From Alkalihalobacillus sp. AL-G (GTDB lineage Bacteria > Bacillota > Bacilli > Bacillales > Fictibacillaceae): a stretch of 64,000 bases of DNA. The notes beneath the pieces were generated by a model. It saw nothing but the letters and a program-made list of their open reading frames with translations. It did not search any database and was not told where the DNA came from. A program made the translations under genes and the position numbers. Location of the stretch: positions 744,001-808,000 of the forward strand of contig NZ_CP094656.1 of assembly GCF_030643805.1 (NCBI RefSeq). The letters run 5' to 3'. Positions 37,839 through 46,012 of this stretch are shown here, piece after piece; position 1 is the first letter of the stretch, and each line of letters begins with the position of its first letter.

Positions 37839-38018
37839 CGACAAACACTCCTATGAAGTATAAATTTTTTCACTGTTCTACTATAGCATATCCCTATATG
37901 AAAAATACACCGTGGGTCCAAATATGAGAAAAAATACACATTTAATGGAATTCACCTGTGCATACGCCCGTTTTTTCAAAAGTAGGGCATTTGTCTAGTC
38001 AAGATAGTCATTAGACTT

Positions 38019-38034
38019 ATACACTATAGTGTAT
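38019..38034. promoter_or_regulatory. 16-bp perfect palindrome upstream of the first YjcZ-type gene
   Basis: ATACACTATAGTGTAT is a perfect palindrome 20 bases before the start codon. It could be an operator, or part of a -10 region (ATACACT resembles a sporulation sigma factor -10). The second YjcZ-type gene is preceded by a related but non-palindromic phrase (AATATAGTGCAT). Confidence 0.5.
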
Positions 38035-38053
38035 CACTAAAGGAGGGATTGCA

Positions 38054-38140
38054 ATGGGTTACGGATATGGCGCCGGTTTCGCGTTAATCGTGGTACTGTT
38101 CCTTTTGTTAATCATCGTTGGAGCAAGCTACGTTTCTTAA
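38054..38140 (+). CDS. YjcZ-type sporulation mini-protein 1
   Basis: A 28-residue protein: a Gly/Tyr-rich head (MGYGYGAGF) and a single hydrophobic helix rich in Val, Leu and Ile. This is the YjcZ/SscA-type family of tiny spore proteins. AAGGAGGG lies 8 bases upstream of the ATG. It is too short for usual gene finders. A near twin follows 95 bases later. Related proteins act in spore assembly, but no role can be assigned here. Confidence 0.88.
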   Translation: MGYGYGAGFALIVVLFLLLIIVGASYVS

Positions 38141-38234
38141 ATTCATGAATTTTTTTAGGATTGAGGATAGCCGCCTATGCCCCGTACAAATATAGTGCAT
38201 AGGATAACGTAACACCGGGATAGGGGGTGGCATT

Positions 38235-38324
38235 ATGGGTGGATACGGATATGGAAGAGGATTCGCGTTAATTGTTGTTTTGTTCATCCTTTTGATTATC
38301 GTAGGCGCAGCTTGGGTGTGCTAG
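38235..38324 (+). CDS. YjcZ-type sporulation mini-protein 2
   Basis: A 29-residue protein, [10 protein letters not shown] then a hydrophobic helix ending AAWVC, clearly a duplicate of the preceding gene. The ribosome binding site is AGGGGGTGG. It ends in Cys, which its twin lacks. The pair is followed by a strong terminator. Confidence 0.88.
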   Translation: MGGYGYGRGFALIVVLFILLIIVGAAWVC

Positions 38325-38347
38325 TACAATAATCTCGGTATGATAAG

Positions 38348-38400
38348 AAGAGGCTAGCTTATGCGGAGAGTTTGATCTCTGCTAAGCTCAGCCTCTTTTA
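38348..38400 (+). terminator. terminator after the YjcZ-type pair
   Basis: AAGAGGCT (38348-38355) pairs with AGCCTCTT (38390-38397), with inner pairs AGCTTA/TAAGCT and AGAG/CTCT, ending in TTTT. Confidence 0.92.
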
Positions 38401-38573
38401 AGTTTACATATAAGTAATTTTCCGATAATCGAGAGTTTTCTTTATTAAATTTTAGAATAAGATAGAACAAAGATTGTCTTTGAACATAGACCTTAGTCCT
38501 GTTTTACGTTTGCAGACGCTACTCTGTGGGTAATAATGATAATTATAATGCGGGTTCAAAAAGAGAGCCGAGA

Positions 38574-38760
38574 TTTCTGAAGTTCAACTAAGTACGTTAC
38601 GTCCTGTAACAACGTTGAACTGACTCACATCCTGTGAGCCCGAGGCACGAAAGTCTCGAGGACCGAAGCGACGAGCGTTAGTTAGATATGAGCTACGAGT
38701 TGTACCGAGGAATCTTACATCCAAGGTTACACTTGTAGACGCAGGTACATATGCTCTTAC
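38574..38760. ncRNA. structured non-coding stretch with tandem TCCT/AGGA-loop hairpins
   Basis: AGTTCAAC (38581-38588) pairs with GTTGAACT (38614-38621) around an inner hairpin GTTAC-GTCCT-GTAAC (38596-38610). It is followed at once by CTCAC-ATCCT-GTGAG (38624-38638) and CGAG-N10-CTCG (38641-38658). On the minus strand the two five-base loops read AGGAC and AGGAT, and ACAGGATGT resembles a CsrA-type site. Frames here are not supported as genes. Strand and function are unknown; it may be an RNA element or a dispersed repeat. The flanks (38401-38573) hold nothing recognisable. Confidence 0.45.
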
Positions 38761-38829
38761 TTTGGAACCGGAGAGACCGAGTAACGAAGAAATTCGACAG
38801 CTATTTTTACCGGACTTTTTGAACATCAT

Positions 38830-39021
38830 TTATAATGCGTATAGAACTTCAACATACGAACTAACTAGCAAAATAGTAATCATGATATTAATCCACCTGA
38901 AAACATTAACTTGCCGTTCAACAGGAATGTTTTTTTCAATACATAGACGATTTGTCAGTGAATTGAACACGAAAAGGATTAGGCATGCGAATAAAATATA
39001 ATAGATAGCAATTGTTGTCAT
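38830..39021 (-). CDS. small two-helix membrane protein of unknown function
   Basis: A 63-residue protein with two hydrophobic helices (about residues 3-19 and 40-60) separated by a charged segment (NRLCIEKNIPVERQV). GGAGG lies 8 bases before the ATG at 39019-39021, which makes it a credible gene; the open frame to 39060 has no other signal. It has no recognised family. It is divergent from the DUF2140 gene downstream, which is also membrane-bound. Confidence 0.68.
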   Translation of the reverse strand: MTTIAIYYILFACLILFVFNSLTNRLCIEKNIPVERQVNVFRWINIMITILLVSSYVEVLYAL

Positions 39022-39123
39022 GTCTGGAACCTCCGAAATAAGAGATTGTATATTTAACATACCAGAATTTTAGATAAATGAACAGTAACAACCATTGTAG
39101 GTTTGGGACAGGAGGGGATACAC

Positions 39124-39708
39124 TTGAAAAACAAATGGAAATCAGCCTTTTTCATATTGCTTGTTATCATGGTAATTGTACCTATCATCGTTGTGTCTCT
39201 TATCTTTTTTGATGACGGCTACAATAACGGTTCAACTAATTTTGGACCAATTGAAGGAGAACCGATTTTTACGATCGAGTCATCAAAGGAACAATTGAAT
39301 TATTTAATAAAAGAACAATTAGTGAAACTGAAATCCGGGTCTACAAAGTTTAATTATGATGTCCGATTACGTGATAAAGTAACGGTTAATGGATATTTTA
39401 CGTTTTTTTCAGACCAGATCGAGTTCTCTATGGACTTTGAACCTGAAGTCCTTGAAAATGGAAATCTGTTATTAAAAGAAGAATCGATTCGATTGGGTGC
39501 CCTGAGTTTACCTGGTGATAAAATACTGGAATTCATAAAAGGGAGCACAGATTTACCGGAATGGGTCGAGATTGATGATAATAAAGAAACCATTCTTGTA
39601 AAGCTGACGGAAATTGAGCTTCGGGATCATCTCTTCCTAAAAGCAGAGTCCTTTGATCTGGAGAATGATGAAATTCGGTTTAAGATGTATTATAAAACCC
39701 CACAATAA
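39124..39708 (+). CDS. YpmS/DUF2140-type membrane-anchored protein
   Basis: A 194-residue protein with one N-terminal membrane helix (about residues 5-27) and an extracytoplasmic domain with the DUF2140 pattern: PIFTIESSKEQLNYLIKEQL, a beta-rich middle, and LPEWVEID towards the end. It starts at TTG 39124, 8 bases after AGGAGG; an upstream ATG at 39103 lacks a signal. B. subtilis YpmS is the nearest relative I recognise, although ypmS is elsewhere in that genome. Function is unknown. Confidence 0.75.
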   Translation: MKNKWKSAFFILLVIMVIVPIIVVSLIFFDDGYNNGSTNFGPIEGEPIFTIESSKEQLNYLIKEQLVKLKSGSTKFNYDVRLRDKVTVNGYFTFFSDQIEFSMDFEPEVLENGNLLLKEESIRLGALSLPGDKILEFIKGSTDLPEWVEIDDNKETILVKLTEIELRDHLFLKAESFDLENDEIRFKMYYKTPQ

Positions 39709-39832
39709 CAAGGGTGCGTTGCGAAGGGGCTGGATAGGACGTCATGAGAGGAAGATGTTCCTTCCAGAGTTTTTATATCCTATATTTTGGAAAATCCACG
39801 ATATATCCTTAAAATTCCCGATAAAAGAGTTT

Positions 39833-39871
39833 ATGCCCCACTTCAAAGGTATTACCTTCGAAGTGGGGCAT
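39833..39871. terminator. long bidirectional terminator hairpin
   Basis: ATGCCCCACTTC pairs perfectly with GAAGTGGGGCAT, and after one mismatch the pairing continues (AAGGTA with TACCTT). It separates the DUF2140 gene from the convergent yhaJ. Confidence 0.82.
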
Positions 39872-39887
39872 CCCCATTTACTACACA

Positions 39888-40424
39888 TTAAACTGTTCTT
39901 CTTACGATGATTTGAAAGCCGCTGTCGCCATCCTCAAGGTAAGAATCTTTTGGAGAGTTCCATAAGTGCTGGATGTATATCATATCTTTCAAACTAAGGA
40001 AAATATTCAATGTCGATACGATCGCGAATAAATGCAAAAATTGTGGAAGGAATAACGGACCGATTAAAGCGGCTGCTGTAATAAGGAATAATGGCATGGA
40101 TATAGAAGTTAAGGCCACTCTTCTTGAAATTACGCCAGGTATCCGACAATAGAAAGTCAAGCGGTTATCCCCGAAAGAAACACTTGCTCTTTTACCACTT
40201 ACCCAAATCGGTACACAATGCAAAATCACATGCATAGGTAATACAATCAGTGCAGCCAACAATACCGGTATCATTCCTGTTTGTATATAGTGTGTTTCTG
40301 GTTGATACATGCTAAACGACATAAAATAAACGATAAAGTACGTGAGGCTAAAAAGCGATGATATGAACCATAAACGTAACTTACCGTAATCTCTAATTAA
40401 ATTTATTGATTTAAAGCAATTCAT
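39888..40424 (-). CDS. yhaJ: DUF3267 membrane protein YhaJ
   Basis: A 178-residue protein with four predicted helices. The DUF3267 hallmark is the HxxxH-like HVILHCVPIWVSGKR in the second helix; such proteins are thought to be related to membrane zinc peptidases, but the usual HExxH is not present here. AAGGTGAT precedes the ATG. Its place between prsA and yhaI matches yhaJ of B. subtilis. Function is unknown. Confidence 0.8.
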   Translation of the reverse strand: MNCFKSINLIRDYGKLRLWFISSLFSLTYFIVYFMSFSMYQPETHYIQTGMIPVLLAALIVLPMHVILHCVPIWVSGKRASVSFGDNRLTFYCRIPGVISRRVALTSISMPLFLITAAALIGPLFLPQFLHLFAIVSTLNIFLSLKDMIYIQHLWNSPKDSYLEDGDSGFQIIVRRTV

Positions 40425-40694
40425 GATGTGATCACCTTCTTTGAGAAAACTTGGCTAACGTACAGCATTGCGCTGGCGGTGCTCAGTTGACCTTACACTT
40501 GAGAAAGTATTTGTTTACTTTCTTAATGCGTGAATAATGAGTTAATCGTGTATGGAAAAGGTGAAGCACCTAACGAAATCAAAACCACGTAAATACATTA
40601 CGATGATTTTTTCAAAAAATCAATAGTTTTTTTATTTTTTTTATGAATGTTTTCAGATGATATACAAACAGGTAAAATAATAAAGTAGGATCCC

Positions 40695-41099
40695 GTGTTT
40701 CATGCAATTATTTTAGGTGCCGAACAGGAAGTGGTTTATGTGGAAGAAAGTGAGAAGGAAAATGTGAAACGTCTTGAATTTTACCAGCGAATGCTAGGTG
40801 AAACAGTAGATGCGGAGCGTTATCCTTGGTTTCGGTTAGTAATGGAAATTAACTTAAGTGAAGATGAAGTAACAGAGGTTTTCAATCTTTTCAATATACT
40901 AGGAAAGCAAAAAGAGGAACTGAGAGAAGCCGGATTGTTGGACCTGACTCCTCTATTGCTTCATTTCGTGGGGATGTTAAATGCTAAGCTCGATCCTCTA
41001 ATAACAGCAAAATCACTACACCATCAGGGGCATTTTCAAGAGTTAAACAATGATTTGATCCGATTACTGAAAAAATATCCTTCAAATCCTATGGAGTAG
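40695..41099 (+). CDS. yhaI: DUF1878 protein YhaI
   Basis: A helical cytoplasmic protein with [33 protein letters not shown] and [16 protein letters not shown], the YhaI/DUF1878 pattern. The start is uncertain: GTG at 40695 has AGGA 5 bases upstream, but the GTG at 40740 would give 119 residues, nearer the B. subtilis length. The end overlaps the convergent hpr stop by 11 bases. Function is unknown. Confidence 0.83.
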   Translation: MFHAIILGAEQEVVYVEESEKENVKRLEFYQRMLGETVDAERYPWFRLVMEINLSEDEVTEVFNLFNILGKQKEELREAGLLDLTPLLLHFVGMLNAKLDPLITAKSLHHQGHFQELNNDLIRLLKKYPSNPME

Positions 41100-41679
41100 G
41101 TATTTTTTCAGGCTCCGTATTTTTCACCGCCGGTAAAAGCTGTCCGTCGATTTCAGTAAACTCATTGTCGATTTTCTCTACAGTCGTATCGAGGATTGAC
41201 ATGAAATCATTACCGTAAACACTTCTAATAACAGCCATAATTTCATCAAATTCAGGAAACTTCCCATATAGATCACGGATTTTTAGTGATGCCCCAAAGA
41301 TTCCATAGCCCTCAGGATTGTACTCTTCGATTGTTTTTAAAAGCAGATCTCGACCTTCTTCGGTTAGCTTTACATATGTGTTTCGCTTGTCGTTCTCTTT
41401 TTTTGAAAAAGTCAGGTATCCCTGTTCTTCAAGCTTTTTAGAGAAGTTAAAAGCGGTAGATACGTGCATCACACCGAACTTGGAGATATCGGAAATTGAA
41501 GCTCCTTCCAAATGGAAAGCAATCCAGAGGATATGGTGTTCATTGATGTTTAGACCAAATGGCTTGATCCAGCCCTGCCAGTCCTTTTCGACGCATTTCC
41601 ACATGGCTTTGCTAATCTGGGCGACCTTATGGCTGAACATCATTGCTTCTTTCATTGAAAAATCTCTCTCATTTTCCAT
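41089..41679 (-). CDS. hpr: transition-state regulator ScoC (Hpr)
   Basis: A 196-residue MarR-family repressor of protease and sporulation genes. The winged helix is seen in [42 protein letters not shown]; the flanking [12 protein letters not shown] and [21 protein letters not shown] are typical of Hpr. GGAGG precedes the ATG. In B. subtilis ScoC limits extracellular proteases, so it fits the secretion theme of the region. Convergent overlap with yhaI is conserved in this gene order. Confidence 0.95.
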   Translation of the reverse strand: MENERDFSMKEAMMFSHKVAQISKAMWKCVEKDWQGWIKPFGLNINEHHILWIAFHLEGASISDISKFGVMHVSTAFNFSKKLEEQGYLTFSKKENDKRNTYVKLTEEGRDLLLKTIEEYNPEGYGIFGASLKIRDLYGKFPEFDEIMAVIRSVYGNDFMSILDTTVEKIDNEFTEIDGQLLPAVKNTEPEKIPTP

Positions 41680-41859
41680 AATGAACCTCCATTCTCCTTC
41701 TAATTATGACAGTAAATGATGGGATTATAAAGATATATATCCAAGAATTCACAACTTTTTACCGTTGCGTGTTTCGTTGAATAAACTTTGATTAAAGTTC
41801 TAACCAATTGTTTTATCGACAAAAAAGGACAAGGTTTGAATGTGTTTCTTAAATTTTCA

Positions 41860-42462
41860 TTAGCTTATCGTCAACCAGACAATAAGTATCGTGAAGGAAA
41901 TGAGGGTGTGTAAATTAGTTATGATTGGGTTCATTTGAAACCATTTCAGCTTCCTCGTTTTTGCACGTGTATTATTTAGAAGAATGACAAAATTACGTAT
42001 AATGAACAGTCCCAATAATGCTGTTAATAACCCCATAATTGTTTCTCCGCTTTCAAAAAACGCAAGCGATAGTAGCAACAACCAAACATTCATGATCACC
42101 CCTGCAAATGGCTCGAATCCATCTCCCAACATTCCGTGCATGATCCACCGATCACGTTCATCCCATAGTTCCTTCCGTTCGGTCTGTTTCAAGGAATAAC
42201 TTAAATGGCCAGTTTGCAACGCCATCGTTACGATCAGCACTAGAATATAAAGAACACCAAATAAAGTTGCAACTAATGTGATTTCGCTTTGAACATTCCT
42301 TACTAAAAGGAGATGGACCGGTAAAAACAATGTAAAAATAAAGGCAAGCCATAAATGTAAAAGAGCATTCTCATTCCGCTGTACCAAAAATCTAAAGCTG
42401 AAAAACAAAGCTAAGTAAAGAAGTAGTCCAATCCAAGCGAGTAATAATTCAATGTTTAACAC
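41860..42462 (-). CDS. polytopic membrane protein of unknown function
   Basis: A 200-residue protein with six predicted helices and a charged central loop (TERKELWDERDRW). The start is GTG at 42460-42462 behind GAAGGGA with 8-base spacing. It lies between hpr and yhaH, where B. subtilis has no such gene that I can name. I recognise no family. Leucine-rich helices without charged residues argue against a transporter with a charged substrate, but nothing further can be said. Confidence 0.7.
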   Translation of the reverse strand: MLNIELLLAWIGLLLYLALFFSFRFLVQRNENALLHLWLAFIFTLFLPVHLLLVRNVQSEITLVATLFGVLYILVLIVTMALQTGHLSYSLKQTERKELWDERDRWIMHGMLGDGFEPFAGVIMNVWLLLLSLAFFESGETIMGLLTALLGLFIIRNFVILLNNTRAKTRKLKWFQMNPIITNLHTLISFTILIVWLTIS

Positions 42463-42544
42463 ACAAAAAATCCCTTCAAAGTAAATTCCTATTATAGAAA
42501 AGGGTTCTATTGTTTTACGACAAATCCTGCAAAATAAGAAATTT

Positions 42545-42573
42545 AAAAGGGTCGACCAACGAGGCCGACCCTA
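42545..42573 (-). terminator. terminator of yhaH
   Basis: AGGGTCG (42548-42554) pairs with CGACCCT (42566-42572) with two more inner pairs; on the minus strand it is followed by TTTTAAAT. Confidence 0.8.
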
Positions 42574-42590
42574 AATCCGTTTTCAATGCA

Positions 42591-42962
42591 TTATTTTTTT
42601 TCAGGTGTTTTTACTTCTTCCTGGAGTTCAGTTACTGTACCATTGATCGTCTCAACATCTGTTTTGATGTTTTCGATGTTTGGTTCAATATCCTTTCTCC
42701 AGGTTTGAATATCCTCCTTCAAGTCTGTTGCCACTTCCTTAAAGGCTTCAACACCTTCTTTAGAAACCTGGACAATTTGTTCCTTTAAGCTGATTCCTTC
42801 TTGCCTTACATCAAGCAATGATTGTCTCAGCTTATTCGTTGAATCCTTTAAATCAACGCGGAGCTCTTTGCCTGATTTCGGTGTTGACAATAGTGTTACA
42901 GCTGCAGTAATCACACTTCCGACCGCAAAACCGATCAGTACAGATTTTTGTTCTTTTTTCAT
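42591..42962 (-). CDS. yhaH: YtxH-domain protein YhaH
   Basis: A 123-residue protein with a short Gly/Ala-rich hydrophobic segment near the start (LIGFAVGSVITAAVTLLSTP) and a long charged coiled-coil, the YtxH domain. GGGAG lies upstream of the ATG. Position after hpr matches yhaH. YtxH proteins are stress and envelope linked in Bacillus, but no molecular role is known. Confidence 0.9.
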   Translation of the reverse strand: MKKEQKSVLIGFAVGSVITAAVTLLSTPKSGKELRVDLKDSTNKLRQSLLDVRQEGISLKEQIVQVSKEGVEAFKEVATDLKEDIQTWRKDIEPNIENIKTDVETINGTVTELQEEVKTPEKK

Positions 42963-43189
42963 GTAAATTTCTCCCTTCTTCCTCTATCTTACCTGACAGA
43001 CTGCCCTTGAGGGGGCTCCGTCCAAATAAGATAAGTATGTAGTTAATCAATTCGTGAATCCTTGCTTAAAACCTTTAGAAATCGTTCGACCATTTGTACA
43101 AATCTTTCCCACTAATTCGACAAAGTTAAACACCGCTCGGGGAATATTTAATTCTCATCGCTCATAGTATGAGGTAGGGAGGGATGCGT

Positions 43190-43387
43190 ATGATCTATGG
43201 GATTATTGTACTTGCTATAGTTGGACTATTACTTGTTTATTTCATGCTTCGGATGTATTTAGCTACAAAACGATACTCATTTCGTAATGTTGAAGTTCAT
43301 AAAAAACAAAGTGCCGGTCGCGTTCTTGGTGTACTTGGCAGTCTTTGCTTATTAATTGGGATTTTACTATTCGTAATCAATTACTAA
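43190..43387 (+). CDS. small two-helix membrane protein of unknown function
   Basis: A 65-residue protein: one helix at about 2-22, a basic loop (TKRYSFRNVEVHKKQ), and a second helix at about 43-63. GGGAGGG lies 6 bases before ATG 43190; an in-frame ATG at 43184 directly abuts it. I see no family. The topology, with a basic cytoplasmic loop, resembles many small Bacillus envelope proteins. Confidence 0.68.
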   Translation: MIYGIIVLAIVGLLLVYFMLRMYLATKRYSFRNVEVHKKQSAGRVLGVLGSLCLLIGILLFVINY

Positions 43388-43530
43388 AAAGTAGTATATC
43401 CTAAAAATTTGCTAGTCATGTAATGGCCTCCTGTATTGAATTTCTTGGCTTGTCCACCTTATTGGATTAAGATAGAGTAAAATGTGGAAAATAAGGTATA
43501 TAAGCAATTGATTATAAGGAGGCGGCGTCT

Positions 43531-43959
43531 ATGTGGAGGAAAATAAAGCTCTTTTTTTATTTTAAAAAAATGGTCCAACGCGCACGTACGTTAATTCGAA
43601 ATCGGGAAGAAACCGGTGAAATGGTCCGTAACGTACGTGCAAAGCTCAATAAAAAAGATATTCGCGATTCCATGAGTGGATTTTTGGACAGGATTCAAGC
43701 TCTTATACGTTTGGTTGATCAATACCGTCTAGGGAATTATCGCGACATTTCTAAAAAGTCGGCTGTCCTCGTTGTGGCGGGTTTGTTATATTTCCTCAGT
43801 CCAATCGATGCTATCCCGGATATTTTAGTTGGAATCGGGTTAATAGACGATTTAGCTATAATCACGTATATCTGGAAAACACTAGATAAGGAAGTTAAAC
43901 ACTTTCTTGAATGGGAAAAGGAGACCAAGCAGAAGGAAGGCGAAGGCTCACAGGCATGA
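43531..43959 (+). CDS. YkvA-type DUF1232 membrane protein
   Basis: A 142-residue protein. A basic N-terminal region precedes the DUF1232 core ALLYF-like VAGLLYFLSPIDAIPDILVGIGLIDDLAII, which includes the hydrophobic hairpin of the family. It ends in a charged Glu/Lys tail. AGGAGG precedes the ATG. Function is unknown in the family. It is followed by a strong terminator shared with the convergent trpP. Confidence 0.88.
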   Translation: MWRKIKLFFYFKKMVQRARTLIRNREETGEMVRNVRAKLNKKDIRDSMSGFLDRIQALIRLVDQYRLGNYRDISKKSAVLVVAGLLYFLSPIDAIPDILVGIGLIDDLAIITYIWKTLDKEVKHFLEWEKETKQKEGEGSQA

Positions 43960-44080
43960 TCAAAAGGATGTAAAAATAGGTTTACCAAATAGAACCTAAC
44001 GAAAATGCAGGTGACTAAAGCAGGTCAAACAACTGATTACACGTGTGGGACTGTTTAAAGTACGTACTATAAGAACCTTA

Positions 44081-44120
44081 AAAAAGGTTGATTCAGCTTT
44101 TACACTGAATCAACCTTTTG
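44081..44120. terminator. bidirectional terminator between the DUF1232 gene and trpP
   Basis: A perfect 15-bp stem (44082-44096 with 44105-44119) with an 8-base loop; A-runs and T-runs on both sides make it work in both directions. Confidence 0.94.
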
Positions 44121-44129
44121 TATGTTAGT

Positions 44130-44660
44130 TTAGAGTTGCACTTTTTGCTTTTCGGCAACGTTTGAACGTTTTAAAATAGATTGAGCAATTGGGTACAAGA
44201 TCGCCATAACAATTGTGTTCAACGCAGCGGTTGGTAATACGACAGTGAGGAACAATGCAGTAAATGTTAATGGTAAACCTACAATAATTGCTGCTGACAA
44301 TAGAAATAACGTTCCGCTCAGTATCGTTCCGACTGCAGCCAAGATAGCCGCGTATACGACATTGCCCTGAAACCTTCTCAAAGCAAGAAAAAGTCCCAAT
44401 ACGATAAATGCTGTAATCGGCTTATCAATCAAGTTAGCAATTTGTCCTCCAGGAAAATTCGTTGTCAATGCTGATATGACACCTGTCGCAAGAGCTGTAA
44501 CTGCAACGGTCTTCTTCTCAGGGAAAAGAAAAATCGCCAGAAACATCATCGACAGTAGCATGTCAGGCTTCATACCTCCCAGGATTCCCGGGATGACAGC
44601 GTGTAATACGAAACCAACTGCTAACAAAACCCCAATCAATGCTAATTGAAATGCCTTCAT
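44130..44660 (-). CDS. trpP: tryptophan transporter TrpP
   Basis: A 176-residue protein with about five helices. LIGVLLAVGFVLHAVIPGILGGMKPD, TGVISALTTNFPGGQIAN and LPTAALNTIVMAIL match TrpP (YhaG) of B. subtilis, which imports tryptophan. The ATG at 44658-44660 is preceded by a run of GAG repeats that bind TRAP and cover the ribosome binding site. A longer frame to 44687 would translate those repeats as MRREEERIS and is rejected. Regulation is therefore translational: with tryptophan bound, TRAP blocks initiation. Confidence 0.93.
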   Translation of the reverse strand: MKAFQLALIGVLLAVGFVLHAVIPGILGGMKPDMLLSMMFLAIFLFPEKKTVAVTALATGVISALTTNFPGGQIANLIDKPITAFIVLGLFLALRRFQGNVVYAAILAAVGTILSGTLFLLSAAIIVGLPLTFTALFLTVVLPTAALNTIVMAILYPIAQSILKRSNVAEKQKVQL

Positions 44661-44661
44661 A

Positions 44662-44698
44662 CTAATCCTCTCCTCTTCTCGTCTCATCTCGTCGACTC
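44662..44698 (-). promoter_or_regulatory. TRAP-binding site over the trpP ribosome binding site
   Basis: Read on the minus strand, six GAG triplets and one UAG precede the AUG. Five GAG triplets lie exactly 5 bases apart (at 44688, 44683, 44678, 44673, 44668), then UAG at 44662-44664 after a 3-base spacer; a further GAG is at 44696-44698. TRAP (MtrB) needs GAG or UAG spaced by 2-3 bases. The repeats overlap the Shine-Dalgarno sequence, so binding would block translation, as for B. subtilis trpP. Confidence 0.9.
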
Positions 44699-44805
44699 CA
44701 ATGGTGCGCTATCGCCCATTGCAAGAATAACGGATGAGAACATTTTAACAGGAATAGAGTAGTTTCACAACATATATTTGCCTAAATTACCCTTTAGCAT
44801 GGGCA

Positions 44806-45903
44806 CTAGGACCCTTTTTGAGCCCTTTTAAAATTTTTCATGAAGGTGGACAACTTCTCGCATGACTCCACGGTGACCCCATTGTATAAAGATACGCGGC
44901 ATCCACCGATTGAACGGTGCCCTGGCAAACCAACAAATCCACAATCGGTGGCTTTTTTCAGAAATTGCTCAGAAAGTGCAGATGTAGGAAGGCGAAATGT
45001 GACATTCATTTTTGATCGACTATTTAGCGCAGAGTGTCCAATATAAAACCCGTCACTTCCATCAATCGTCCGATAAAGGGTGGAGGACTTATGCTTTGCT
45101 CTTTTCACCATTTCAGGCATTCCACCCTGAGTCTCGATCCACTCAAGCATTAAAGAAAGGAGGTAGATATTAAAGGTTGGCGGTGTGTTATGCAGCGAGT
45201 TTTTTTCAGCATGAACGTTGTAATCCATCATTGAAGGAATGTCAACCTTTTGATCATGTAGCCATTCTTTATCAATGATGACGACTGTGACCCCTGCTGG
45301 TCCAAGATTTTTCTGCGCACCAGCATACACAAGTGCAAATTTATCCCAAGGAATTTTACGCGTTCCGATCTCACTCGACATATCAGCTATGACTACTTTT
45401 GATGGGAGCTGCTCAAATGCTTGCCACTGAGTACCGTAAATCGTGTTGTTCGAAGTGATGTGTACGTAACCTTCTCCATTCTTCAATTCTGGAAAAGAGT
45501 CTTCGAGCATCGCTGGAATCGAGGAAAAATGTTCTGATTCGCTGCTCGCAAGCTCGACGGCATGACCGATTTTTTTCGCTTCGTTAAAAGCCTTTTTAGC
45601 CCATGAGCCTGTCGTAACGTAATAGCCAGTTCGGTTCCCATATAAAAAGTTGAGCGGAACCATCGAGAACTGTAAACTTGCTCCGCCCTGAAGCAAAAGA
45701 ATCTCGTGGCTTTCAGGAATATCAAGCAATCGGCGTAGTGAATCAATGGCCTTATGATGAATCTCCTCATAGTGACTGCTTCGATGGCTCATTTCCAAAA
45801 CAGACAACCCGCTATTTTGATAGTTTACGAGTTCCTCTTGAGCGCGCAGGAGGACCTTCTTTGGAAGTGCAGATGGTCCAGGGTTGAAATTGAACAGTTC
45901 CAT
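44806..45903 (-). CDS. serC: phosphoserine aminotransferase SerC
   Basis: A 365-residue class V aminotransferase: FNFNPGPSALP at the start, the pyridoxal phosphate Lys in VYAGAQKNLGPAGV, and PGHRSIGGCRVSLYNG at the end. It makes 3-phosphoserine from 3-phosphohydroxypyruvate with glutamate (serine route) and can act in pyridoxine synthesis. AAGGAGGTGATCAC, the full anti-Shine-Dalgarno complement, precedes the ATG. trpP follows on the same strand, as in B. subtilis. Confidence 0.96.
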   Translation of the reverse strand: MELFNFNPGPSALPKKVLLRAQEELVNYQNSGLSVLEMSHRSSHYEEIHHKAIDSLRRLLDIPESHEILLLQGGASLQFSMVPLNFLYGNRTGYYVTTGSWAKKAFNEAKKIGHAVELASSESEHFSSIPAMLEDSFPELKNGEGYVHITSNNTIYGTQWQAFEQLPSKVVIADMSSEIGTRKIPWDKFALVYAGAQKNLGPAGVTVVIIDKEWLHDQKVDIPSMMDYNVHAEKNSLHNTPPTFNIYLLSLMLEWIETQGGMPEMVKRAKHKSSTLYRTIDGSDGFYIGHSALNSRSKMNVTFRLPTSALSEQFLKKATDCGFVGLPGHRSIGGCRVSLYNGVTVESCEKLSTFMKNFKRAQKGS

Positions 45904-46012
45904 TTGTGATCACCTCCTTTTACTTTAAATTAGATTTTCATACATGCACTCTAGAAAGACGTCTGAAAATTCATTATAATAAAGCTTACATCATGAAGGG
46001 GGAAATCAAAAC

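Noticed and set aside
38584-38829. Minus-strand 81-codon frame
   Set aside because: It runs through the tandem hairpins, starts at the edge of the neighbouring gene's stop and has no ribosome binding site.
39653-39910. Plus-strand 85-codon frame
   Set aside because: It overlaps the end of the DUF2140 gene, spans the terminator hairpin and has no ribosome binding site or family resemblance.
44661-44687. Longer TrpP N-terminus starting MRREEERIS
   Set aside because: The residues are a translation of the TRAP-binding GAG repeats; the ATG at 44658-44660 fits known TrpP.
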